Source: Sorghum bicolor (lineage: Eukaryota > Streptophyta > Magnoliopsida > Poales > Poaceae). From it: DNA of 64,000 nucleotides. The stretch's first letter is position 1. Every line of letters starts with the position of its first letter. The notes beneath the pieces are model-generated. The model was not told where the DNA came from, made no database searches, and worked only from the letters and a program-made list of their open reading frames with translations. Where the stretch lies: assembly GCF_000003195.3 (NCBI RefSeq), contig NC_012871.2, positions 1,847,997 to 1,911,996 on the forward strand, read 5' to 3'. This document shows positions 24,999 to 35,600 of the stretch, one piece after another. A program made the position numbers and the translations under genes.

Positions 24999-25262
24999 GG
25001 CCTTGTTTAATTTCTAAAATTTTTTGGTTTGGCCTTGTTTCATTTCTAAAATTTTTTGGTTTGAAGTACCGTAGCACTTTCGTTTTTATTTGGTAGTTAT
25101 TGTCCAATTATGAATTAACTAGGCTCAAAATATTTATCTCGCGATTTATAGAAAAACTGTGCAATTAGTTTTTATTGTTGTTTATATTTAATACTTCATG
25201 TATATGACATAAGATTCAATATGATGACGAATGTTGAAAGGTTTTTGGTTTTAAAGAAGGCC
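24999..25262. mobile_element. GGCCTTGTTTAG-family MITE with duplicated 5' terminus
   Basis: The first ~35 bp (ggccttgttt(a/c)atttctaaaattttttggttt) occur twice in tandem before the normal interior. The element closes with gaaggcc. Confidence 0.88.
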
Positions 25263-25816
25263 TTATGTACGTATGGATCGGATCGGAGCGCCTTGCATGC
25301 TACTGGACGAACCATTTGATCGATTCCCTAGCTCTCTTGAGTTACCTACTGTGCCTTTCGTTGTAGCTAGCTCTACCAGGCACGCCCACTGTTCTCTATA
25401 GCCGCTGTACCCTTTTGCTTTTCTCCAGAAGTAACGTGACGACATTTCATCGATCCGCATGCTACGCACGCCCAATACTATTGGCGGCAACACCATGCTC
25501 CATGCATGCGCGTTGCTTGACACGACAACACTCGATCATGCGGCGTTTGGAGTTGCAAGACCATGCATATGTATTCTTGAAAGAAGTTTTAGAACATTTT
25601 AATTTTGGGTGTCTTGGTTTTTCGCACTTGACGAACCTAGGATTAATTATGGCTGCCACAGAAAATATCGTGAACAAAATCGAAGTCCTACCCATAACAA
25701 ATCTAGCAAAAAATAAATAAATAAATAAATCAATCTATGACATAGTGTACTATGACACTCGGTGAAAAAATATATATAGTGCGCTATAGTTGTGACAATG
25801 AATAAAACAACTATTA
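25263..25816. other. Intergenic, no gene seen
   Basis: Short frames only, no recognisable product. Confidence 0.45.
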
Positions 25817-26025
25817 TCTCTATCCTTAAATATTTGTCGTCATTGGTCTGTAAGCCATAAATTTGACTCGATTTATAAAAATATGTGCAATATTTATATT
25901 TAAAAAAATATTTAAAAAAACTAGATTCGAAGATTTTTTTCAATGATACTAATTATGTACTATAAATATTAATACTTTTAATATATATTTTAGTCAAAGT
26001 TGCTTCTCGATCGGGAAACACAGAG
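25817..26025. mobile_element. Stowaway MITE, same family as 1752-1986
   Basis: tttgactcgatttataaaaatatgtgcaatatttatat and actagattcgaag align in order with the element at 1752-1986. The termini are decayed (tctctatcc / cacagag). Confidence 0.75.
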
Positions 26026-26118
26026 TACGTAACTCTAGAGTGACAATGTTAGGCATGAATCAAATAATTAAGCCCTTACTTTTTTTTTTCCTCACAAAAT
26101 GCAATACAAAGTACAAAG

Positions 26119-26502
26119 ACCCTGTTTGGATCAAGGGGCTAGAGCTAGTTTGTGCTAGTTTACACTCAACTAATTTAAAAGTAGCCAAACAGGAAGGCTA
26201 CAGTTAGTTTTTTGCAACTAGCCCATCAAAATAACTATCCCTCTAAAAAGGTGATTATTTGGGCTAGTTGGTGGAGGTCCACAACACTTCTTTTTTTCTC
26301 CAACTCAGGACGTACGGGATCGAGCTTATCCTCTTCTCTAGTGATCGATCAGCCGCACCGATCCGCTGTCGTACTGATCCGCCGCATTTATTGTCATTTT
26401 AATATTTGTATCCCAATAAGTCTTCAGCTAGAGCTAGTTTAAGGCTAGTCTTAGGTAGAAACTAACTCTAACCTTTAGCCGAGCCAGAGAATCCAAACAC
26501 GG
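26119..26502. mobile_element. Tourist-like MITE (CCCTGTTTGGAT ends)
   Basis: Imperfect inverted ends ccctgtttggatcaa / gaatccaaacacgg, with inner inverted ctagagctag motifs. Target duplication not clear. Confidence 0.5.
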
Positions 26503-26608
26503 CTAAAGATGGGAAAGTGAGTGAAGCTAGATTGAGTACATTGACTAGATCTTGCTACAATCATGGACAATTTGCTAGATTGAGTGGATCCCCTTCTTTT
26601 AGTAGTAA

Positions 26609-26851
26609 GGCCTTGTTTAGATAAAAAAACTTTCTAGATTTCAACATTGTAGCACTTTCATTTGTATTTGATAATTATTGTCCAATCATGGACTAACTAC
26701 GCTTAAAAGATTTATCTTGTTAGTTATAGACAAAATGTGTATTTAATTATTTTTTTATTTATATTTAATGTTATATGCATGTGTCGTAAGATTCGATATA
26801 ATAAAAAATCCTAATTTTTTCTTTTGTTTTTGGGTGGAACTGAACGTGGCC
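26609..26851. mobile_element. GGCCTTGTTTAG-family MITE
   Basis: ggccttgtttagat ... tgaacgtggcc, with TAA on both sides and the family core (tgtcgtaagattcgatat). Confidence 0.88.
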
Positions 26852-27014
26852 TAAATCCAACTGCAGCTAAAATTCTGGCAAGTTACAATATCAACAAACC
26901 AGGCCGTACGGTGCGAAGCTGGACAGCTCGCGCTACCTAACCTAAAGAAGGGGCTGATCGAGTGATATTTTGGCCTGGCTGTCGTCATTTGAGAAAGCGT
27001 AGAAGCAAGAGTTA

Positions 27015-27245
27015 GGCCATGTTTGGTTTCCTTCTGATTTTTTTTTTAATTTTCGTCACATTAAATATTTAGATATATGTATAAATTACAGATATATATT
27101 ATTTATAGAACTAAAAACATAATTAATGAATAATTTATAAGATACCTTTTTTTTTAAATCTATTTAATCTATTATTAGACACTATTTATCAAATAAAACA
27201 AAAATACTATAATATCTTTTAGATTTTAATACCAGCAATTAAACA
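27015..27245. mobile_element. Diverged MITE of the GGCCTTGTTTAG group
   Basis: Starts after TTA with ggccatgtttggttt. The interior order is weakly conserved and the right end unclear. Confidence 0.5.
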
Positions 27246-27928
27246 CAAAGCAGTACCTAGCAGGGCAACCACAAGCCAGGTGAGCCGCGCAGCGTCGTGG
27301 TCCGTCAGCTGGAGAGCGCAACTGTATGCAACAACCAGCAAAAGTCGTAGCAATACGTGCTCTAGATACACCTGGTGCGTAGTGCAGCCACGTCGTATAG
27401 CCGCCAGCCGGCCAGAACCGCCAGGTGCATGCATGTACGTACTTTTACCGTAATTTCATTGGCACGTCGTCTTCGATCTACTACTACTACTGTTTCACCG
27501 GCCGTGGCTAAATTAAGTTACCGTGGTTACACGACATGTGCATTACTAGCTGCTACCGTCACCGTATCTTGCCGTGTAGTTATACATACGCAGGCGTACG
27601 TATCCTATCCACCACGCCACCAGAGTCTCCGTCCTACTCCAACGCCGTGGAGTTATTAGAGTGCAGTAAATAAATACAATTATAACGACATACAATAAAC
27701 GGGTAAAATGAAGACGCCAAGTGAATCGGGGGGAGGGAAAAGCGAAAGATCCCGGGGTCCACGGCAGGTCAGCTGGCCTGGCCCGCCCCAGCGGCACGCC
27801 AGCCTGTCATCCTCCTCGCGTCCCGTCCCGTCCCGTCCCTTCCTCTCCAAGCCAGCTGCTCCTCCTCCCAGTCCTCCACTAGGCGACAAAGTCCCCCTCC
27901 CCCCGCCATCAACCGCTCCTCCTCCGTC
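27246..27928. other. Upstream region of the PADRE gene
   Basis: No coding supported. GC content and CT-rich tracts rise from about 27700 toward the gene, as is usual for grass core promoters. Confidence 0.5.
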
Positions 27929-27935
27929 TATAAAT
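27929..27935 (+). promoter_or_regulatory. Probable TATA box of the PADRE gene
   Basis: TATAAAT lies about 190 bp before the start codon within a GC/CT-rich promoter. A start site near 27960 would give a ~155-base leader. Confidence 0.65.
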
Positions 27936-28118
27936 CACCCGCCTCGCCGCCGCCTCCACCACCATCTCATTCCTCTTCCTCCTCTGCTTCCGCCACCACA
28001 CCACACCGACGCGCGCATCTCACCCGCCTAACTGAAGTTTGTTCTCCAAATCGAGCGGGACGAACGGACGGACATACAGTACACACGATCGGATCCTCCT
28101 CCTCCACCACCACCTCCA

Positions 28119-28703
28119 ATGGGGCAGTGCATGTCGAGCGGCGCGGCGAGCGAGTCCGCCCGCGCAGCGGCGGCGGCGGCGGCCAGCAAGGACACGGCGC
28201 TGGTGCTGATGCCGAGCGGCGAGATGCGTGAGTACCCGCGCCCAACGACAGCCGCGCGGGTGCTGGAGGACGCCACCACCTCCCACGACGACGACGACGA
28301 CTGGTTCCTGTGCGACGCGGACGGGATGGGGTTCGAGGGCCCAGTCCCGGCGCTGCGCGACGTGGAGCTGCTCCGCGCGGGGCAGATCTACTTCGTGCTG
28401 CGGGGCACGGCGCGCCGCCACGGCCTGCGACGCGAGGAGGTGGCCGCGCTCGCCGTCAGGGCCTCCGCCGCGCTCTCCTCTCGGGCGGCCGCATCCGCCG
28501 CGCCTGGAAAGCGGAGGCGCGGCGCCGTCGTCACGCCCCTCGTCTTCGCGCCGCCGCCGTCGGAGGAGGATGAGCGGGCCGCGGCGGCATGCAAGGCTAA
28601 GGCAGCGGCAGCGGCGCCACCGGTGCGGCGTGCCGCGCCGCGCGTGCGGAGCGGCCGGCGGCTCGAGCGGTTCGCGTCCGACCTCACCGCGATCGCCGAG
28701 TGA
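28119..28703 (+). CDS. PADRE (DUF4228) domain protein, single exon
   Basis: 194 residues. The MGQC N-terminus suits N-myristoylation with a palmitoylatable Cys4, so membrane association is likely (inference). The PADRE order is visible: ALVLMPSGEMREYPRPTTAARVL (about 27-49), WFLCDADGMGFEGPVPAL (63-80), the LRAGQIYFVL core (85-94), then REEVAALAVRASAAL. The C-terminal third is Ala/Arg-rich and disordered, ending in a basic RSGRRLERFASDL tail. Family members are often induced by pathogens or abiotic stress, but their biochemical role is not defined (family knowledge). This ATG follows a plausible TATA box and leader and gives the canonical N-terminus. Very high GC is normal for grass single-exon genes. 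Confidence 0.92.
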   Translation: MGQCMSSGAASESARAAAAAAASKDTALVLMPSGEMREYPRPTTAARVLEDATTSHDDDDDWFLCDADGMGFEGPVPALRDVELLRAGQIYFVLRGTARRHGLRREEVAALAVRASAALSSRAAASAAPGKRRRGAVVTPLVFAPPPSEEDERAAAACKAKAAAAAPPVRRAAPRVRSGRRLERFASDLTAIAE

Positions 28704-29939
28704 GTAGCGGTGGCTCGGCCTCACACGGACGGGATCATCACGTCGGGCTCCCTTCCCTCCAACGGGATTGTTGCCAAGGCGGCTCTGGAAGCAGAGGAGG
28801 ACGCCGGCGGGACGGGACGAACAGAGGAATTCCAGGGTCGTCGGATTCTGAACAGACCATGCCCATGGACGGGCGGGGTAAAGGTGATTAGAGTATGGAT
28901 CGCATGGAACGGATTTGGGATGCGGGTGATCAACTGATCATGCATGATTCATGATGACGATTCGCATGTGATCCGTTGGGGATTTTTTTTTGGTTTTTGC
29001 ACGGTTTATGAGTGATGAGATCTTTCGGGCTCCAAATTGAGAGGAGGCTCGTTTGCACGTGAACGAAATTAGACTAGTCAGAGCCTGCAGATGCATGCAT
29101 GGTGTACAAGTTGATGTATAAATGTCGAGACGGGTTTCATCTTATTCATTGCACTGATGACAAAAAGCGGATCGATTTGAAAAGAAAAAAAAAACTTGTT
29201 TGTTTATCTGATGATCGTGACAAGGACTTAATAAACAGATAAATTAGGTGTTATTTTCGGTGACTTAAAATTAAGTACACGCCGAGTCAATCATGTTGGT
29301 TTGGTTTGGTTGTGTTGTGTCCAACGGTCCAAGTCCAAAGACAATTCTACTCATACTTGACTTTTTTTTTTGGTATAAATAAATCGTGTTATCCCTCCTC
29401 CTACTTACTACTAAACAAAGTAAGCGCAGGACCAACTTTTACACTACACCCAATCAATTGTGTGGAGGCTATTACGTGACTGCACGAGGACGGGGACGCC
29501 CACGTTTTTCTCTTCTCGTTCTACAGGAGTACGTATTTTTTAATCCAGTGGCGTGTACCGTGCAATTTGTACCGTAGACATTTGGAATGTGAATGACCGA
29601 GATTTCTTTTTTCGGAGTAATGTAGGAGTACTAGAGAAGAGGCTGAGGAGAGGGCACGTTGATCTTGTGAGATTGAGAGCAACTGATGATGATGATGATT
29701 ATGATTTTTTTGAAAAAAAAAAAGAAGAAGAAAAAGAGTAGGGACTCGTGGTGAGTGGCGAGAAATGGTCTCATGACAAGAAGAAGAATACAAGATCGCT
29801 CTCTGCCCGAGCTGCGTAGTAGTAGGAGTAGACGTGTGCGTGGTGGCACGATGTCCTCGTCTCCTGGAAGAAAGAGTGGCTCCAGCTCACCTGTCTACTG
29901 TCCCGATCCCCTTGCTGCAGGCTGTCACGGACCTGAATG
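28704..29939. other. 3' flank and intergenic DNA, no second gene
   Basis: Likely 3' UTR to about 29150-29250 (AATAAA-like tataaatg and ttaataaac). The rest holds short frames without support. Confidence 0.45.
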
Positions 29940-30202
29940 TACAGTATTTCATTTGTCCTCACAAAAATACAAGTCTGAAAAAAAATCAAACAATCTTGGC
30001 TGATTAATAATTTTATAAAGGATATTATCTATATTTAGACCTTTAATTAGGTTTATAATAAAAATAAGAAAAATATATTCTGTGATTAATTTAGTGTTAC
30101 ATATTACACATCGTAAACACTTTTTTAGTATATATATTAGACCAAAATCTAGATTCCGACTTCTTAGGAAGCAGGATTTCATTATTTGTGGGACTGAGGA
30201 AG
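29940..30202. mobile_element. Stowaway-like MITE, left end uncertain
   Basis: The right part (aaatctagattccgacttctt ... cattatttgtgggactgaggaag, then TA) is typical of grass Stowaways. The left end is placed only roughly. Confidence 0.5.
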
Positions 30203-30344
30203 TACTTGTACTAAGATTCACTTAATTCAACACATAATCTGAGAGAATTTGGAGGGAATCAGGTAGGAGAAGCAGGGAATCAGAGGGAGGCAGCAAGAAC
30301 AAGAGATGCGCTGAGCCCTTGGATAGAGGAGGAAGACGACTTTG

Positions 30345-30421
30345 GTTCTATATTTAGTTCTTCATATATGTACCGAGAATGTTGAAAACTTTTTGTTTTT
30401 TAGGACAAACTAAACATGGCC
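30345..30421. mobile_element. GGCCTTGTTTAG-family MITE fragment (end only)
   Basis: Only the terminal part, gttgaaaactttttg ... caaactaaacatggcc, remains. Confidence 0.6.
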
Positions 30422-30616
30422 TGAGAGGAGAGGATCGATCCAAACATGCGGGCTCTTATTTTGCTTCTCAACTTTCTAACCCCATTAACACTAGATTCTT
30501 GTTAGCATCATTAATTAGAAGTGAGCCAACTCTTGAAACTTGGGTACTTGGAGCTGTCACATTTGGCAAGCCGAATTGTAAGGTGACTTGAGAACGAAAT
30601 CAGGCGGGACGTAGTA

Positions 30617-30775
30617 CCTAATTTTTTACAATTTAGCTCTTTTTTAATCACAATTGGACCCCTGAAAAACTTAAATGCGGAAATAGACCCAGGGGGTCGG
30701 CGCCATGAATCATGGCGTCGAGGTATCACGTCTCGACGCCATGGTTCACGGCGCCGAGGTCCTGGGTGCACCCAA
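30617..30775. repeat. MULE left terminal inverted repeat
   Basis: Matches 33385-33538 inverted, with a few substitutions and a small indel in the attgga(c/t)ccc region. It contains nested catgaatcatgg and gcgtcgag palindromes. Confidence 0.88.
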
Positions 30776-30834
30776 CGTGGATTCTGACGTGGCATTGAAA
30801 AAAAAAACTCGGCGCCACAGATCCTGGCGCCGAG

Positions 30835-31104
30835 GTGTTGGGACAAAACAGCGCCCCTGCCCGAGGCCGCGTCCTGCACGCCCCGCCCGCCCGCGACGCT
30901 CCCTGCTGCGCGCCTGCCGCCGTCGCGGCCGCTGCGCACGCCGCTGCCGCGGCCGTTGCGGCTGCTGCCTCCGGCGCTGCCCACGGCCGGCCGCGGCCCC
31001 TGCTCCCGTCCGCGCCACCGCCGGTGCCCCGGCCGCGCCCCCGCCGGTGCCCCGGCCGCGGCCCGCGGCTGCGCTCGTCTCGTCCCGTGGGCTGCTTTGG
31101 TTAG
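30835..31104. other. Very GC-rich block inside the MULE
   Basis: About 270 bp dominated by C and G (gccgcg, ccgccgg repeats) between the left TIR and the AT-rich leader of the MURA gene. Frames give Arg/Ala/Pro-rich peptides only. It may be a captured host segment or a CpG-rich promoter. Confidence 0.5.
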
Positions 31105-31446
31105 GTAATTTTTTTTTCTTTTCCTAGTTGTATAATTGTTTAGATAATGTAGTTAGTTTTCTAAGTTTTATAATTATTTAAATTATTCATGTAGCAATTT
31201 TCTATATTGGTATTAATATTGGTATTATTTATATGAATATTGTTATGTAATTTAGAGTTGTTTATTTAATTTAGAGTAGTTTATGTAATATTTCTAGAAT
31301 TTAGTTATGTAATTTAGTTAGATTAATCTAGTTTGTAATTTTAGTTATATAGTTAGTTACATACGTATTTACTTAGATAGATATTTAGGTGTTTTATTTT
31401 TATTAGTTATATGCCTATTAATATGGTTGTTTTGTATATTAATTAG

Positions 31447-32400
31447 ATGGACAATTTAGTAACCTTATATCATGGAGGAAGTGTGGAGAAAGATCAGTTT
31501 GGCAATGTTGATTTTGTTGGAATGGAAACGGTCCCTTTGATGTTTGATGAGCGGCCCTTGTTTTCTGAATTGATGGGTAGTGCTCGTGATGAGCTTAAAT
31601 GTAATTCGAATGAAGAAGAAATCTTAGTTGAGAGGGTCATTCACCATGGCGGGTCAGGGACAATTTTTAGGTGGTTGGTCCCAATTGTATCCGAGGTTCA
31701 ATGGGACAAATATGTCAAAACTGTCATGAAGAGTGAGTTTAAATGTTTGGATTTGGTTGTGCGCAACTTGTCCAAAGAGCCAGGCCCTCTAGTGGATTCT
31801 CCTCTTAATTGGGAACCACCCATTGGCCCTCTAGTGGACAATCCGGCACCCTCAGCTTCTCTGATACCCATTCAGGACGTGGGTGTGGAAGATGTGGTTG
31901 TCGTTCCTGATGCTCAATCCGGTCCCAATGAGGCTGGAAGATTTGTCGGTGGTGTTGGTGTTGTCTGCCTAGAGACCCCTATGACCCAGACTATTCAATG
32001 TAAGTGGCGTAGTTGCATTATTCATTTTGTTAGCCTTCCTTCGTTCTATTTAGTTGTCTCAATTGTATCCATATTTGTGGTTTTGTTGTAGGTGACAATT
32101 CAAGTAATGATTCTTGTCATCCTGTGCCTCCATCATTTAATGTTGACGCAGCTTTTATAGCATCTAATAGTTTGGATGTCCATATTGAGGATGATGAGGA
32201 GCCCTAGGCACAGCTAGAGCTGTTGATTCCGATGATGACCGCCCAGTTGCACCTTTAAGTGAATAAGAAATGGAGCTTATCACACGTTTTTGTCCTGATC
32301 GTGCATTCTGGTGTTTTTCACAGTGTGTCCAGGCCTTTAGGCACTGCCGTCCAGTGTTATCAATTGCAAGGTACTTTTTTGCTTGGCAAGTACAGGAACA
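31447..32400 (+). pseudogene. MURA-type transposase, N-terminal remnant
   Basis: Exon 1 (31447-31999) encodes the N-terminal region typical of grass MURA proteins (LVTLYHGGSVEKDQFGNVDFVGM, RDELKCN, WDKYVKTVMKSEFKCLDLVVR). Donor GTAAGT joins acceptor gttgtag at 32091. Exon 2 runs into an in-frame TAG at about 32205. A shifted frame continues with DDDRPVAPLSE, AFWCFSQCVQAFRHCRPVLSI and a LLGKYR-like piece near 32390, which begins the MULE catalytic core. The core then stops abruptly. There is no DDE domain, so no active transposase. Confidence 0.82.
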
Positions 32401-33031
32401 ACAATGCAACACACCGCAGCAACACGTCTTCTTTCCTCCTCTTCCTTGTGCTCCCTCTTTTGAGCCTCCTCTCTACGTCTCTTCTCTAATATCTCTGCGT
32501 GCTCTGCATCCCACTCCTTTAGGCCTTGTAGAAGCCGCTTGTCGGACTCCTTAATCTCAGTGTCGATCCACTGCTCAAAATCACACAATGGTGGAGGGGT
32601 CTGCAACAAATATATTTATTCAAAAAATTAAATCATGCTTCATAGGACACAAAATACTAAGTGCACAATAGAAAAAATAACTTACAATAAAGTTTCTGCG
32701 GCGTTGTTTTGGCGTAGGCTCCCAGGCAAAATTGGAACACATCCAATACCTCTGCCGATAGGTTTCCTCGTCTTCCGAAATTTCTACCTTGCAAGGATCA
32801 CCACAAAAGCACATAGGTACTCGAACACCGCTAGGAAGCGGCTTGTGGATGTACGGACTCCCGGTCGTCCGGCCATAGCTACAGTTCAAATAATTCAATT
32901 CTAAGAAATCATAGCAAATAACGATTGAACCGAAAACTACAATTTACCAAATGATAAATAATAACGAATGAAATTTATCGAAACATGTCGAAAGGTTACC
33001 TTGGTTTGCTACTTTTTCCACGACGTGGCAT
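32337..33031 (-). CDS. MULE second gene: Cys-rich zinc-finger/coiled-coil protein, C-terminus deleted
   Basis: Exon 1 33000-33031 (MPRRGKSSKP), exon 2 32686-32878, exon 3 from 32600 down, with GT-AG introns preserving frame. Exon 2 carries a GRF-like cluster (PMCFCGDPCKVEIS, then RYWMCSNFAWEP). Exon 3 is a charged coiled coil (FEQWIDTEIKESDK; EILEKRRREEAQKREHKEEEERRR). Beyond about 32400 the frame enters the deletion junction and loses family character before the stop at 32337. It occupies the mudrB position, but similarity to mudrB itself is not claimed. The function is unknown. Confidence 0.7.
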
Positions 33032-33384
33032 TCTACGATTGCATAAGAAAAATATTAATCATCCATTCAAAAAACTATAAATGGTTTATCTAAGTCTACA
33101 ACATACGTGTAATATAGGTCAAATCAATGTGTCAAAAACAAATATGTGAAAGAGTATACCTGGCTCTTCAAGATCTATGGAACAAATCAAACTTTTGATG
33201 GTCCAAATATTGAATCCAAATTCGTGCTCGGTTTTTGGAGAGAAAGAGCCGAGAGGGGAGATGAAAATATAAACTGCGTCCACGGGTAGCGAAGGGCGTC
33301 GGCCGGTATGTAGTCGGGAGCTCGGCGCCGTGATCTGTGGCGTCGAGCTCCCTGCCACGTCATATCCACGTCAGAAGCCAGCCA

Positions 33385-33538
33385 GGGACCTCGACGCCAT
33401 GATCCATGGCGTCGAGACGTGATACCTCGACGCCATGATTCATGGCGCCGACCCCCTGGATCCATTTCTGCATTTAAGTTTTCCAGAAGTCCAATTGTGA
33501 ACTTTCTTAAAAAAATAGCCAAATTGTAAAAAATTAGG
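33385..33538. repeat. MULE right terminal inverted repeat
   Basis: Inverted partner of 30617-30775, ending aaattgtaaaaaattagg directly before the 9-bp duplication. Confidence 0.88.
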
Positions 33539-33547
33539 GACGTAGTA

Positions 33548-33998
33548 CTACCTTTCAAATGGCTACCTGAAGCACTGATCTTAGCTTGGTTTTTACCAAA
33601 CCAGTTGGGGGCTCCTACAACTGTGCCAGCCTTTTTTTTTACGAGCACTGGTAATTGTCAAGATAGTACATATTTATCGGAGAAAGGATTCATCACATGT
33701 GAAAAGTTTTCATCGGAGGTAAGGCTCTGCTGGCCTTGTAGGTAGTTGCACGTGTGTGTGTGCACGCGCGCGCTCGGTCGACGCGGCGGATCGGGGCACG
33801 GACACCACACTCCACTCTAGTACAGTAGACTCTAGTCGTAAAGTCAATCAGCTGGCATTGGTGGCACGAGGCTCGAGTCAACTCCATCGCCCAGTCGGAA
33901 AGATGCGATGCCGATGCCGGGGCTGCTGCTGCTACAGGTGTAGGGCGCGGCGCGGCGAGCAGACCCCGCCCGCGCACCCACAAGCTACTAGATTTTCA
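33548..33998. other. Intergenic, no gene seen
   Basis: Contains ggtggcacgaggctcgagtc near 33861, echoed at about 34691 (ggtggcacgagtctcaagtc). Confidence 0.4.
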
Positions 33999-34547
33999 TC
34001 TGGCACTAACACGATGGATCGGTCTGAGCACGACACTAAAAAGCACGGTCCAGGCACGGCACGGTCCGGTCCGGTGGTAGTGCCGTGCCTGGGCCACAAC
34101 TTCGGCCCATAGTGCCGGCACGGGCACGGCACGGTTAATAGTCTGGCACGACGTTGACACGATTATTGCCATCATCTGATGCTTTGAGGATAGATCATGA
34201 CCATTGAATATATTCTGAGTCATGTATATAAGTATCACACAACCCTTTTAAATTCTAACTTCCTAGTCGGCGGCGCAGACGCATCTTTGTTACGGCCACT
34301 CTTTCTCCCGCCTGACTATACGACAGCGGTGGCGCTCGTCTTCTCCTTGAGGCAAGGCGCAGTGAGGTTCTCGACTTCTCCCGAAGCCACGAGCCGGCAC
34401 GGGCACGATATGCCACAGTGTCTATCGGCACGGCACGGTACGGTTAAGGAGCCATAGTGCCGTACCTGGGCCGAGAGTTTGACACGATGGTCCAAGACGA
34501 CACGGCACGATAGACATAGTGCCGTATAGTGCCAGGGCCGGACCGCC
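33999..34547. repeat. GC-rich repeat with many cacggcacgg / tagtgccgt motifs
   Basis: Blocks rich in cacgggcacggcacgg, with inverted tagtgccg motifs, at 34030-34160 and 34390-34545. Short inverted ends ggcacta/tagtgcc lie near 33999 and 34541. Probably a non-coding transposon of unassigned class. Similar sequence before and after it (33861, 34691) is compatible with insertion into a duplicated segment. Confidence 0.45.
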
Positions 34548-34896
34548 CGTTTGGGCAAGTATACACGCTACACTGCTGCACCTCTCGCATGCATGCCCTA
34601 CTGCTGCTAGCTCTAGGAAATCTACATGTGCTCGCACGTCTCGCGTCGCATGCCAGACCAAAAAGAGGCTTTTTGCTGTTTGCCCCCACTACGGTGGCAC
34701 GAGTCTCAAGTCAACTGGCCGTCCGGATGCATTGCAATTGCAATGGGGATTGGCCAAAAAGAGGCTTTTTTGTGCTGTGCTTCGTCTCGGCCGCCCGTGC
34801 CATCATCCATTCCCGGGATCGACGCACCCGCACCGCGCCGCGGGTTTGCTTGCTCTGCAGCTTCAAGTTCAAGCTAGGCCGGCCACCGCTCACTTG
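34548..34896. other. Intergenic with short direct duplication
   Basis: ccaaaaagaggctttttt recurs at about 34658 and 34753. No coding supported. Confidence 0.4.
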
Positions 34897-35022
34897 GGGC
34901 CCGTTCGTTTAGCCTGATTTCCAGCCGGAACTTTTTCCGATGATCTTTGGCTATGTAAAATACAACACCGATCCTGGCCGGATCGGTTCCGGTACTAGGT
35001 TCCGTTGGAACCGAACGTGCCC
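34897..35022. mobile_element. 126-bp MITE
   Basis: Inverted ends gggcccgttcg / cgaacgtgccc, with TTG on both sides (34894-34896 and 35023-35025). Confidence 0.72.
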
Positions 35023-35600
35023 TTGGTTGGCCTGGTATTCATTCCATCTTGTATGTATTCGTCGTGTGTCGTGTTCCCCTTTCCCCAACTCGCACTAGCT
35101 CAAGCTGTGAGCCTGTAAGCATGCAGGAGCATCTTTATCTTTCACTGCCAGCAGGAGCTAGGCCATCGCTCTACGTGCTGGCCAAGGGCAAATCCATCCA
35201 TAGGCCGAGGCCGAGGAGGGCACATCGAATCAAGGAACGGCCTACCACGACTACTCCAGGCTCTCTCCAGTAAAGCATGACTCGGTCTCGTTCGTTTGGC
35301 AAAAGTTTTTTTTTTTTTTTAGTTTTGAACATTTTAGTACTTTTGTTTGTTCAATTATGAACTAATTAAGTTTAAAAAATCTTTCTCGTAAATTATAGGT
35401 AAACTGTATAATTAGTTTTTATTTTCGTCTATCTATACCTACTAATAAAAAGGTAAAAGGTAAAATTTCAGTCTGCCTTTTTTTTTTCTGCCTGCTCCTC
35501 TCCTATCGCGTCCAGATCCTCCCTGCGCGAGCCTAGGCCTATGGCCCCGCGTGAAACGGTGCCTCGGGTTGGTTGGTGGGCACCTGCCGCCGTAAGTCGC

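Larger units (their letters stand above)
30617..33538. mobile_element. MuDR-like (MULE) element with long TIRs and perfect 9-bp TSD
   Basis: GACGTAGTA flanks both ends (30608-30616 and 33539-33547). Long inverted ends (about 150 bp and more) start CCTAATTTTTTACAATTT and contain the striking palindromic ggcgccatgaatcatggcgtcgag units. Two gene remnants converge from the ends, the classic MuDR plan: a MURA N-terminus on plus and a zinc-finger gene on minus. They meet near 32.4 kb, where most of the transposase has been deleted. Confidence 0.93.

Noticed and set aside
27708..28031. 107-codon Pro-rich frame before the PADRE gene
   Set aside because: Spans the TATA box and CT-rich leader; a composition artefact.
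34519..34917. 127-132-codon plus-strand frames
   Set aside because: Two overlapping frames in repetitive GC-rich DNA running into a MITE; no support.
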